Part shown: positions 11,784 to 23,355 of the stretch, piece by piece | Position numbering within the stretch: position 1 is the stretch's first letter | How the letters are laid out: each line of letters begins with the position of its first letter | From: Ornithodoros turicata | Taxonomy: Eukaryota; Arthropoda; Arachnida; Ixodida; Argasidae | Assembly (NCBI RefSeq): GCF_037126465.1 | Contig: NC_088206.1 | Coordinates: forward strand, 12,561,187-12,625,186 | DNA: 64,000 bases | Direction: 5' to 3' | Notes under the pieces: generated by a model | Seen by the model: only the letters and a program-made list of their open reading frames with translations | Database searches by the model: none | What the model was told of the DNA's origin: nothing | Translations under genes and position numbers: made by a program

Positions 11784-14700
11784 CTGAAAGAACACTGACG
11801 TTTCAGCCTACGTGCTCTGCCTCGGTTATTTCCTTCCATGCCACCTGGCACTAGTAACCGAACACCTGCCAGTTGGTGGGTGGCAGTGTGTCTAGTGTGA
11901 TAGAAAATATTTCGCGTGGCGTTGGTTTGAAAGCTTCCTCTTGTCCGGTTCTCTCCACGAACAACAATAATAAATAGATGAAGACGATGCGAATAAAGGC
12001 GTGCGCGAGTGCGCTGACATCCGCTAATGCGTACGGATATCCTCATTTTATCTGCTAAAAAGCATTAGTGCCTTTGCCGGCGTCCCCTAGGAGGAGCACG
12101 CAACAGGAGCACGCCGAAATTCTCAAAGAGACACAACGTTGCTACATCTAAACACCAATATATTCCTGGCCAGTGGTACGAATCAGCATATAGGAAGATA
12201 GAAGATACCCACGGGAGCGGCTGGCGCTTTGAGCCTGGTCGGCAATATGACGTGCTGTGCGTGGGATTGCACGCAACGTTCCTCGGTAGAACGCCAGTTG
12301 ATGAGCAATGCGCTCTGCAAGTAGGTCACGCTTCAGTGATTTCACGGTGGTCACGCTGATCAGTGATTTATCCGGACCCCCTACACCCCCCAAATGCTTG
12401 GCAGCAACCCCCTGACTTTCTTTCCTGTACAACCCCCTACAGGGGGGATCTTGCTTTTCAGCTTTAACACATGTCAACGATGGTGCATAAACTGCTACAA
12501 CGTAACTGTAATAATGACTGCCCCCCCCACCACCACCACTAATTCTTTCCAACACACCATCCCTTCCTTTCTGTTACTTACAGTAAAAACTGTCATATTG
12601 GAATGAAAGTGCGATTTACTTGGAACACATATATATGGTTCTTGTCACGAATCACCAGTAAATATCAACGCTGGACAGCCTCTCACACGTCCAATGCCTT
12701 GATACGCAATCCACGCGACATCCCCACAACAGGGTTCGTTCAGTGAACACCAGGGGGCGACTCCCAAACTTCTCGGTGATAAGAACGATTTCGCCCGAGT
12801 CGAAGAATAGCTATAATACAGACCGTCGGCGTAACATGGATTTCGCGAAGTAAGATTTACATAACACAGTCAGCACAATTTCTAGAACATTTGTGGTATG
12901 CGAGCATAAAGCCAGTATTGTTCAATGGTCATCACTCAACCGAAACTTCCAAATGGCACAAGGTCAGAGAATACTAACAACGTCCTGCGCACCTTGCTTA
13001 CCTCTCAGTTTCCCCCAAACCGAAGATTACATCTCTACAACCGAGAACACACATACACCTCATCACGAGAAAGAACCAGGTGGAGCATTTATAACGTGCC
13101 AAAGCACTTAGGTGGCCAATTCGGCGAGAAAATCCCTGACCGACTATCGACGTGAGGCTTACCTGAGTAATATGTCGTAAAAACGGCGCGATTAGCCCTC
13201 CTCCAGGTGCTCTTAATCTCACCAATCTTTCGGTACGGAATATTCTCGCTCCACTGCCTCTTCCAATAATTAACTGAAAGAACATAAGTAATGTTCATGG
13301 ATAAATGTCTCCGGACACGTCGTGTTCTGAACGGGGGACTAAAGTGAGCTTAATGTTTCTTATCGTTTTTTTTTTTTTTTAAAGTAGCGGGAGTTACTAG
13401 TGAACATAGTAGTGCAGGGCCATTCTCTAATCGACAAATGCAATTCGTTATTGTGAAGATTAGGTATTGTGTACTTCCTTCCTTATTTCTTGCCTCACTT
13501 GAGGCAATGAAACACAGAAGGCTAAAAAAAACACAAAATGGGTTCAATTTGATTGATGTAATTATACAGCACGCCAATGTATCGAGGAAAAACGAATTAT
13601 ATGTTTCAACGTGCCGTACCTAGCGAGATATAAGCGTTTGAACAACACTTATATATCAAGCTCTTACGTCAGAGGAGCGAGAGCTGTGGCCGTTCTCACT
13701 GGTTCTCGTAAACACGTGACTCCTCCCGCGGCCCTAACTGGCGGAACTTTTCGTTACTCCCTCTGCTGTAAAACTTGGAATGTAGGTTCATGCAAGTAAC
13801 GGTCTTTTGGGACCGTTAGGAAGGAAACGACGAAGAAAGGAAACTGATATCCTCCGCAGATGGGCATTATGAAGTGTTTCAAACATTTCCGTCATTATCA
13901 TAATCATCATCACCACCAAAAGAAAGTTGTTGTTGTTGTGTTCAAACTTTCTCTACAACCGAAAAGGAACTTCGGCTTCTCGGTTCACAGTTGAAGGGGT
14001 AGGGTCTCTCCTTCATAGGTTCATATCCATTGCAACATCAACGAGTAGTAGACCTTACAGGAGCACTACTAAGCTCACAAAGAAGTGGGGCCTACATTTC
14101 GATATTTTTCTTCGTTACCATCATAATCAACATCGTCATTCTGCTTTCGTTTGCCGCGGCCCTCAATCCCTCCAGAAGAGCACAAATCGTGATCAAGGTT
14201 TCCCCTGATGGCCGTCCTTTATGGATTGTTTGTAGGTGGGTGCCCAGACGGAAGCTGCAAGTGTGCTAATAAACGCGTTTCAATGCAGTGTTACGCAACT
14301 GCTACGGCTCACAGAAATGGCACAAATCAGTTTTCTTTTTCTTCTTACAGAGCCTATAAACCGCGGGAATTGCAAATTTTACTCATTTCCGTATCTTTAT
14401 TGGAATACAGATTCGTAAATACGTCAGATTCCTCTTGGAAACAGGACCAACTCGTTCAAACTATACCAGATTATGAGGACGCGAAAAAAGAAAAAAAATA
14501 GCGATCAATTCGATTTGGATTGGATAGGCTGCCGAGTCAAAGAGATCGTGCACATTACTTGACACCGTAAAGGTTCAGAAGGGCTTTAAGGCGACGACGA
14601 TTTTGCTTGAGTCCTGACGTATTAGGTATTCATGGAATTTGTAAATGCTTACAAAGTGCTGACTTAAGTGTGCAGAGGATGAGAGGTAAAACACATTGAT

Positions 14701-16204
14701 GGGCTCCTGCCCAAGAAGGCGTCGAATATTGGATTCAGGGCTCAATATTTATTCGTTCCACTCCTCCTACATTACGTCGATGAAGATGAAAAAAACAGCA
14801 GAAAGAAGAAGGGCGTAGGTCAGGGCGATAACCGTTCTTGCCGGCTCGAAAGCAGTATATGTAACGTGGTTCCCAGAAAAGGAGTATATAACTGTTCTCC
14901 ATCACCAAAGAGCATGAAGGGTCGCTTGTCCCTTTGCTTAAAGTAAATAACCATGATCTTCTCAGCGTCTGATCAGCGCAGACGAATACTGAAATTTTGT
15001 TTCCAATGCAGTTTTTGAGGGCACCCCCGACCACTTTAAAAGTTGGCGTGTGTATTGTTGGCGTGGAGTATGCTCCACGAAGATAATCCTTTTTAATTCA
15101 AGCGGAACACCGCGTGTTAATGCCTGATAACCAGGCACGTAAAACACGTCACATTACATATCCACAGGGATAATTCTGCACGAATTCTGCTCGTGCAGCA
15201 AAAGCGGAAGTAACCAATCAGAAAGATGCAGAGCGATAATTAGACTTTCTGTGACGCAACACCGAAGGAGCAAAGACAGAGAAACAGCATTGGATGATGA
15301 AGTTTCTGTCGCACACAAGGTTCTGAGCGTTAGGCTCCGTTATATTGGGCTATGTAATACTTGGTGCGTTATTTTCCTTTTTCAATCATGGTCCATAGTT
15401 CAACATGAAAACCAATCTACAATATGGACATTTCATGGTTATCCATACCTGTTATCTGTAACGCAAACAGCACTCTCGATCAGTTCGTACTTTTCATTTG
15501 CTGTTTCATCCTTGAATTTATCCTGTATAGATACGTCGTCAAGGAGGAGCGATTTGGTTGACCTACTGCTCATAACGTTGCAGAGTGTATCACAACCTCG
15601 AAGAGCTCAATTTCCTCTTCTATATGCAGTAATATTTGAGCTAAAATAAGTATCAGTATGCTTATTAAGGATTCACTATTCTTCAAATGTTATTTTGGTT
15701 ACTCCTATTGCAAACGAGATGGGTATAACTAACCTGAAGATGACCATAATGAATACCGGTTGGGCTACGCAATTAATCGAGGCATGCTTGATTAACGTCT
15801 GCTATCCATAAATTACTTCTCAGTCTTGATTGTAAAAGCAAAAACAGCTTCTTAATTAGGTCATAAATTGCTTCGCGTTAGTCAACGATGACCAGACCAG
15901 TGCCACATCGCACTTTGTGAAACTACGAACCGTGCTGAGAAAGGAAAAAAAAAAAAAAACTCATTTAACAAACACGGCCTTAACCAGTTTGCCTAGCGCC
16001 AACCCCTCATCATTTTGCGGGAAGCAGAAGCCATAAATAATCCCTCTTCGACTGTGGTATAAAGTTTGCAGCGCGCAGTAATTTAGTGCAGTACCTACTA
16101 GATTATAGCGATCATGTCATTTGCACCCCTTCAAGGAACCCCATTTGGAGGCTAGCGACAGTGCTACTCATCAGCCCGTTTATGGCTTGGATTGGATTGG
16201 ATTG
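11784..16204. other. No gene seen
   Basis: Unique-looking sequence with a CCCCCTACA-rich patch near 12380-12440 and a T14 run at 13367. No exon pair, repeat termini or RNA gene identified. Confidence 0.5.
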
Positions 16205-16216
16205 GATTGGATTGGC
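16184..16216 (+). repeat. (TGGAT)n microsatellite
   Basis: About six tandem TTGGA units. Confidence 0.9.
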
Positions 16217-16450
16217 TGTAATACTTTGTACTTCAGATTACCCGACGATTTTTGTAGAAGCGGTCCACGTCCCACTATATACAGTTGTAATTTGATTACC
16301 ATAATCATTCTACGCGTTTTCATGGGTACTGTTGCTGTCGTCTGCTATGGTCGTCTGCTTCTGCATCCTCGAAATTCAAGTTTCCGTTATCCAATCATGA
16401 TGGAGATCTCGCGGACCGACGCCTAGCGCCCCTAGCGGATAGTGCGGACT
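16205..16450 (+). repeat. Dispersed repeat, copy 1
   Basis: It shares TAATACTTTGTACTTCAG, TCATTCTACGCGTTTTCAT and TCCAATCATGATG blocks, in the same order and spacing, with 27000-27270. Nature unknown; no terminal repeats seen. Confidence 0.7.
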
Positions 16451-16799
16451 GGCTCCTACATAGGATTTGCCGACTGTGACATGATCGCAATAATCTAGTA
16501 GCTGGTAGTCATTGGTCATGTGTCAATACGTACTTTTATTTTATTCTTGAAGCTGAAAGTGCTTTAAAGTATGGGAGTGCGGGACACAATTCCCGTTCAA
16601 CTAAAAAAATCGTCTGGTCCTCTAATCATTCTGCTAAACGCATTTGAATGCAGTACCTTCATAGGGCAATCGTATGGGGCAATGTTTTGTCACATAGTCA
16701 CTGTCACGTGCTCATCTTCCTACCCTGGTCCTTCTTTCTCTGTCCTCCTCCTCTCTCGGTAATTGTTATAGACGGACTTACAATGCTGGCAACGTGTGT

Positions 16800-17115
16800 G
16801 GACCCTCTAAATCTACTGGTTTAACAATATTACGGGAGTTTGATCTCGAACTCGGTTCGCTATTGACGTGTCCCTTAATCGTTCGATACTCAAAACTCTC
16901 AAAAAGAAATCTGATATTATTGCGGAGGTGATGAAGACAAATGAAACGGAAACGTTGGCTCCCACGTCCATGAGCCGTCTCTACTCCAGACAGTTTATGA
17001 CGATCACGCTCATCGAGAATGTATTTTGCGCACCGACATCTGTGAAAGACTCGAAGGATTCGAATTCGATGTTCCTGTTCAGAGAGGGGATCGGCATCGA
17101 TGCCATCGGTCTGTA
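16800..17115 (-). pseudogene. Possible decayed coding remnant
   Basis: One minus-strand frame reads NIEFESFESFTDVGAQNTFS and, past an in-frame TAG, DVGANVSVSFVFITSAIISD. It is protein-like with an internal repeat of DVGA, but the stop and the open reading of other frames make this speculative. Confidence 0.2.
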
Positions 17116-17419
17116 GAGCAACACCAAAAGAGTTGGCCATGTAACGTCTGTCAGAAAAATAACACGAGCCTAGCAGGTGTGCAGAACGGGTGGCAGACGT
17201 TCGATCTCCATGCGTTCTCCTTTTTCCCATCCTCTGCAATGGTTGACCTTCTGCGTATTATTTTGTTTTATAGGAGTGCGTGCTTCACACACACACTGCC
17301 TCCTCAGTACTAAATTAACTCACCTACACTCTTAATATAGATGATGCTGATCAGGGAGGGGTAAAAAACGTATTTTCGTTACCGTTTCCATTTTCGTTAC
17401 TGCTGTATTTTCAAGAAGA

Positions 17420-17667
17420 GAGAACTGATGTTCTGAGGCTGGAACAACATAGAAAGGACAAATACATACAAAGCCTCAAAATGTCTAACAAATTAACGAT
17501 GAAATAAGAAAGTCACTGAAAAGGTTAGCCAGCTGTAGGACTCGAAGCCACATCTTCTGGATTGCCCTGGAGCTCTGTAGAGCCCTGGACCGGCAATTCA
17601 GAAGATGTGGGTTCGAGTCCTACAGCTGGCTAACCTTCTCAGTGACTTTTTTCTTTCATCGTTTCTT
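17420..17667. mobile_element. Two SINE (family B) heads joined head to head (palindrome)
   Basis: 17495-17566 and 17592-17667 are inverted copies around a 25-nt spacer. Both contain the B-box segment GGTTCGAGTCCTACAGCTGG. The left one continues as a full minus-strand SINE (TTCCAGCCTCAGAACATCAG when reversed). The right one is truncated soon after AACCTTCTCAGTGACTT. Confidence 0.8.
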
Positions 17668-18734
17668 TCGTTGCTATATCTTCGTTTCTGTTATCCGTTC
17701 CTGATACCAACCTTTCAATTTCATTTCCGTTACGTTTCCGTTACTGTTTCCGGGAATGAAACGGTTGTTATAGGGAACTGTGGGGTGGACAGCCCGTCTG
17801 GCTCTGTCAGCACCCTGTTTTGCCCAAGTGCTGCTTCGGTGTCACGCGTACACGCTAAGCAAGTAATTTACGTCGTTGGGATGCGCGCAGCTTGCATAAT
17901 TTAAAAAAATGCAGGAACATATTTTCAGTCTTCAGCAACTCAAGATGGGCGTGACCTTCATCCAGTGTCGCATTCATATGGGGGACGCTCTCAGTGGTAA
18001 ATAATGCTGTCATATAGCCATGGTGAAATGAAAAACAAGTAAAAAAAATAAATAAAAATCGAATGCTTTCATCCTCTTGCTGTGGTGGAGTAGAGCGCGT
18101 GTAGTATGTGTTTTGTAAGTCTCGTGTGTTGATGTCGTGTAGTTATGAGGACTGGGACGAGTAGGTAAGCGAGGGATGCACCCTCGAGATCATTTCTATG
18201 CTCGAGATCCAATATTGCGCTTTGTTTCCATGCTCTCGTGTAGCATTTAGAGCATTGCAGGGAATGGAGTCATCAAAATACAAAAATAAAATGAAAAGTC
18301 ACTCAACGTTATCGCACAACAGGAATAGCCATTACCCGAATTCAATACCGGACGATAATTTCCCGTTTCCGGTAATGAAGGACCGTGGTACGCGTTTCAG
18401 CTACCGTTATCGTTACCATCTCCAATTTCGGTAATATACCGTTTCTGTTTCCGTTACCACTACCGTTACCTTTATCTGATGATGATAGTGATGACAATGA
18501 CGGTGGTGATGGCGGTGATGTGATGACGGTGATGGTGGTGGTGAAACTGCTTGCCTTAGTCAGCCCCGCTCAGGCAGGCAACGTCACGACTATCGCATGG
18601 GGGGCATTGTGCGTCCTAGGCAGACTTCACATAAAGGTAACTTCACCACATAACACGATGAAGTCTAACCATTGCAGAGAATGATAGTCGCTTATCATCC
18701 CTGATTTGTGAAACGTATCGGACGTATACGCCTT

Positions 18735-19050
18735 TTTGTGACAATTAACATAACCACCATAAGTGTCACAAAACGGCGTACACTTCCCTTTTTTTTAAGA
18801 GTTCGCGTTAACGCCGCGAAGCAACTGTCGCTATGAGCGGCGTACAGTCGTGGACAGGTGGAGAGAGGGCAGCGAGGAGGAGTGTGGGACGGGGGGGGGT
18901 TTATAGTGTGCGTCCTGGGCCGACTTTAAGGTTAACTGTGCCGACATTCGTTTGGAAACCCCGTTTTCAACAAATCAAGCGATGTCATTCGGGATGGTTA
19001 CCCCGTGAAGTTCCGTTTCAAAAGCACGCTGCAATAACGGACGGGAACGT
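18735..19050. mobile_element. Foldback MITE interrupted by a SINE
   Basis: MITE sequences like those at 57.4-57.65 kb occur at 18735-18790 (TACGCCTTTTTGTGACAATT and its inverse) and at 18958-19050 (CCCGTTTTCAACAAATCAAG, CGTGAAGTTCCGTTTCAAAAG in part). The SINE at 18795-18957 lies between them. Confidence 0.6.
18795..18957 (-). mobile_element. SINE (family A) fragment, minus strand
   Basis: Reverse match to the 10.5-kb SINE body: GCCGCGAAGCAACTGTCGCT, GTGGACAGGTGGAGAGAGG, GCGTCCTGGGCCGACTTTAA. It ends with an A-rich tail (T8 on the plus strand). 5'-truncated with no tRNA head. Confidence 0.7.
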
Positions 19051-19059
19051 CATTCCGGC

Positions 19060-20984
19060 GTCAACGAAGCGTGCGGCACTGAAATCGTGTCGTAAACGTC
19101 AATGAAAGGGGAGACGAAGTCCTATTCTTGTGAAGGGCTTTTTTTTTTCTTCTTTGCCGCTCACACCTTATAACGATATCGAGCACTAACACACACACCC
19201 TTCGATAACCGCGCATCCTAGAACTGGCTAAACTTATCTCTACCCAATTCAGCCTCCCTTAAAACGTTAAAGAGCTCGTCTCCAACTCCCACAACGCGGA
19301 ATTAGCCGTCGTCCGTCGGTGCTTCTTGTGACATTGAGAGCCGTTGAACCTTCTTCCTCCGCTGTATAACGGAGCAGGAAATGAGACCCGGCTGCGCAGC
19401 TCGGGGTTGTAACACGTCGCGCTGCGGCGATAAAATTGTCTGGCGCCCCTGCTCACTATGCGAGTTGGTGTTTACTAACATCCGCGTTGTTTGGGAGCTA
19501 AAGGTCGTACATATGAAGGAAGCGGCCTTTCGGCCAGTTTACGTAGCGTCAACTAGACAACGGAAGAACCCGAAATTCCGATTAAGCGCGTTTAGGCTAC
19601 AGGGTTTACTGCTGCGAACCATCTTGTTGTAAATAGATAACTTTTGTACATTGTGTGGTCGTGGTGGTGGTGGTGGTGGTGGTATGATGTTCTAAGGAAG
19701 AGGAGGGAGTGAGGTCTGCCTGCTCAGACAAGGCGGCAAGTTTCACTCCTTTGTGAAAGGAAAGAAGGGGGAGTAAAAGAGAAAGGATAGAGGGTCAGTA
19801 ATCGAAAGAAATGAGAAATTAGAAACGTATAAGTAAAGGAATTAATAAGAAGGGGGAGAGAGGGGGGGAGAGAGAGGGGGGAGAAGAAAAGTGTTCACGA
19901 TAGTCCCACAGAGGAAACGAAAGCTATAGGGGCGCGAGGAAATAGCGGATGCACGTTCTGCATGCGCTCAGTGGCTTTGTGTGTAGCGCGTGCGCATTTG
20001 TGTGATCACGCTATTGCATTGCGTACGCAAAAACACTCTAATGACTCAGCAGAAAGAAACATCTCGCCTGTTCCGCGTGAATTAAATTGAATTAAAAGAA
20101 AAACATTCCTGTAGGTGTGGGGGTCGCGAAGCCGCCCGCAAATTAAACGGGGGGTGGGGATGCCACGCCGTGCCCGCTATTTCGCGTTACCAGGAATTCC
20201 GTGGCAGCACACCCGGATGTTTCTTATTTCTCATAAATGCGCTTGCACGTGGGGTACGCGACGCTTTCGATGCATCACACAGCCTCGCTTTCACAATCTA
20301 TGTCGTGAGAACAACACTCACTCCCACTAAAGGCCATAGCGTCTGCGCCTATCGCGGCACACACGGGCACCTCTCCTTCGCGGTGCGCCGCGCAGTGGCG
20401 TCTTCTCGAATTAGAGCGAGCGCCAAAAGCCTAGAAGACCGTTTCACGCGCGCTGACGGTGAGCGAACGACGCAGTTGTGCAGCATGCCGTCGTGCAAGA
20501 CTTTTCCGGCCCAGAGAACTCGCTCCCCAATAAAATGCCAGCGTATCGTTTTGGCTAACGTTCATGCGCTGAGATCAGACATCGTGAAGAGGGAAACTGG
20601 GGTCGTCGATAAGTTTAGGGGCCGCGGAGCGGAGAAGTTTGAGAACCACTGCTGTAGGTCATGTTTTAGACGGACTTAGTTACTGCCGTTACAAATGTGA
20701 ATTATTTACAATGAAGAAAGGAATATGAGGCAAGCCGGCTGGTGTGCTTAGAAGCATGTCCCTGACTTTGGAGAAGAAAAGAAAACGAACCACACACGCA
20801 GAACAAGTTATTATTTTCAAGTATGCAGCGATAAAAGTAGGAGCAGGTGCTGGTAACACCCACTTGTATGATAAGAGCGTGGTAACGGAGTGATACTCCC
20901 TCGTGATACTTCGTGGCTTTACGCCGCGAGACAACTATAGTCATGAATGACGCCCCTGTTTAGTCACGGGTAAGTTACTCGAAA
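19060..20984. other. No gene seen; GA-rich and GGT microsatellites
   Basis: (GGT)n at 19662-19683 and a G/A-rich tract at 19690-19900. A conserved 30-nt motif CGTGGCTTTACGCCGCGAGA lies near 20910 and recurs at 30805 and, inverted, at 31925. Confidence 0.5.
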
Positions 20985-21502
20985 AAAGTAACTGAGCGAT
21001 AGTTAGCCCGCAAAAGTAGATACTGTGTTACAATTATACTGTTTTGTTTGAAATGTAAGTATAGTTACAGCTACAGTCACCACGTTAAAGTATCTTAGTT
21101 AATTTACAGTTACCTAAAAAAAGCCGAATAAATGTAACTGTCAAAAACTTTGTTTTTGTACTTGTAATGTCCTAGCGTAAGTTACACCGTGGAAAACGGG
21201 GAATTTCCAATGGGTCTCAACAACACAGTGGGGATTAGTCCAGGTCATCCTGTTCTGCATATAAGGTGACAAAATTCGTGGAATTTCCAGAGGGAAACAC
21301 GGCAGTGTGCTCGAAGCCTCGACAAAACGCGCTGCCAGACAATATGTAGCGTCGAAAATATTGTCATGCCTGAGCAACAACTTAGTCACAGTTCCATTGA
21401 GAGTTACTTTCACTAAAAAGTGGGATTTATAGTTACAGCTAGAAGTCACTTTTATGAAAAGTAAGCAGTTACTGTATATAGTTACTCAGAAATGTAACCA
21501 CA
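20985..21502. repeat. Subterminal-repeat element rich in AGTTAC / GTAACT
   Basis: GTTACTCGAAAAAAGTAACT at the left and AGTTACTCAGAAATGTAAC at the right bracket many TAGTTAC and GTAACTG motifs. Resembles non-autonomous hAT ends, but no exact termini or duplication could be fixed. Confidence 0.4.
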
Positions 21503-22849
21503 CTCTAAAGACAGAGCTCGACCGCATATAGCACACTCCAAGCCAACCGTCACCCCGAGTGACAACGTTCTCTCCCTTGATTTGATGAAAACGGGGGGCG
21601 TACGCCTTTTTTGTGACAATTATGAACAGCATAATGCCACGGTGTGACTCAGAGGCACGCCCTCCTGAGCCAATCACAGACGTGTTTAGGTCTGTGGGCG
21701 GACTCGACAAGCAGGACCTGTCCAACTAACATGCATGCACAAAGAAAAAGCGAAAAAGAAGAAGAAGAAACCAAAAGTAAGTGAGCACAAAACGGTCACG
21801 ATATAACGGGCCGGTCACCGGTACTTTCTAACAATCATGGGAAAAGTGTCGACTTCCGTGTCTAAACCAGCAGACGACACACGCTATGGGTGCTGGATGT
21901 CGGTGTGCCTGGCTCTAGAAACATCTTTAGAAAGCGGTAAAGCGCGACTGTCAGAACCTGACTAATAGACTGTATTTTTCTGTGTCTGTACGTAAACTAA
22001 TTTACCGACGGTAAGAACGCACGTAATGTAATATTGAGTATAACGGCTGCAACAAGCAATACATAGCATTGTCCTGAAGGGAATAGTCAGCCCTTCACAA
22101 CAGCGCAACAGCCACCCATACTGCTTCTGAAGCGACTTGAAAACCAATTTTAAACACGCAGCGATCACAGCGCACCTTGCCTATCGGAACCTTTGAGGCG
22201 CTTCAAACGGAAGCGAGGACACTGACGTCATTTCCGCACGAAATTACCGGTGACGGTACTGTTAAAACATAACCGCTTTGCACTAGAAAGTGACACGGGC
22301 CGCCGTTTTTCTGCCCTGCCCGCGCCCTTAAAAGACATCCAAGTCCAACCCGACAACGCCACTGAAAGGTTACCCGCATCCGAATTACCGAAGTCTGTCC
22401 CAACTTAAGCTGCTAACGGCGAAAAAGTCGCACCTCCCAGACATCACAAACTTCCCGCGAGCTCATCCGATTAGACATTTCTGGGCAACAGACGTGTTTA
22501 CAGACTGGCTCTTCATTCTTGAAGCGCATAACCAGGTGTTGCTGAAGCTCCTTTCGCTGTTTTTGTTCTTCCCAAGACATGTCGTAAACACGCTGCCAGC
22601 CAGCGTTGCTCCGTGTTACGCAATATCGTCACTTAGTCCTACTGGTTTACGAATGCTCCGCTCCTGTAGAAAGCAGCCTTCCTTAAAAGGCACTTGGAAC
22701 ACATATCTTTTTTTTTTACCGCGTGATATGAACAGACTACCTTGAGGAATCGTCACGAAAAATATTTCCTTTCGGAAGTGCGAGTTGCTTGAGAAAATTA
22801 GTTTATCCGAGACGGCGGCGGCGGTGGTCTCGGCCTTGCCACTCCTGGC

Positions 22850-23080
22850 GTGTGGTGACATCACGTCAGAGAGCGCTTTTTATTGGCTGGCGAGAATAGT
22901 CTGCTAGCGAGAATGACCGCGAGAAAGACGGGGGAGGGGCGGCGCGAGATGCAAAGAGAGAAGAAAAGGCGAAAGAGAAAGCAGGCGCGGTTCTCACTAT
23001 TGGGCGACTGGCATGACGTCACAGACAGTCAGCCGAGGGAAGGAGCTTTTCTCAGCCGCGAGATTTAAATATCTCTTGCG
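22850..23080. promoter_or_regulatory. Promoter-like CpG-rich patch
   Basis: Two inverted CCAAT boxes (TTATTGGCTGG, CTATTGGGCG), a GC box (GGAGGGGCGGC), a TGACGTCA at about 23014 and a TTTAAATA lie within 230 bp. No adjoining exon was recognised, so this is a candidate only. Confidence 0.25.
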
Positions 23081-23144
23081 CACCAAGATTGTATCCCGGT
23101 TGCGCATCATACTTTTTGTGCAAATACATGTCCCAGGGCTGCTA

Positions 23145-23353
23145 GAGTAAGCTTTATTCGCGATGTATTAATTTTCGCGAATGTCGCGGCCGCTAAAAAG
23201 TCGCGAAAAATTGTAGTCGCGAACACAGCTTGACGTTTATCCCGCGCAACGAAAGAGCCACGAAATCGCGAAATTAAATACGAATAACTTCGCAAATGAG
23301 AGACTGCGCGATTCGCGAAGATCAACGCATCGCGAATACAAATACGTTTACTG
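23145..23353. mobile_element. TA-flanked MITE rich in TCGCGA
   Basis: Imperfect 35-bp inverted termini contain ATTCGCGATG...TTCGCG, with TA on each side. The interior has many TTCGCGAA repeats. Its size (209 bp) and termini fit a mariner-group MITE. Confidence 0.7.
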
Positions 23354-23355
23354 TA

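Noticed and set aside
11516..12046. 176-residue minus-strand ORF
   Set aside because: Arg-rich low-information frame, partly overlapped by a more protein-like frame; no domain recognised.
16184..16216. Telomere-like repeat
   Set aside because: The unit is TGGAT, not the arthropod TTAGG; treated as a microsatellite.
17352..17810. Complete hAT element around the SINE pair
   Set aside because: CAGGG and CGTTACCGTTTCC-rich sequence suggest one, but no right terminus or 8-bp duplication could be found.
20170..20679. 169-residue plus-strand ORF
   Set aside because: No domain. Its end overlaps GTTTGAGAACCACTGCTG, which looks like a single hAT terminus, but no matching left end was found.
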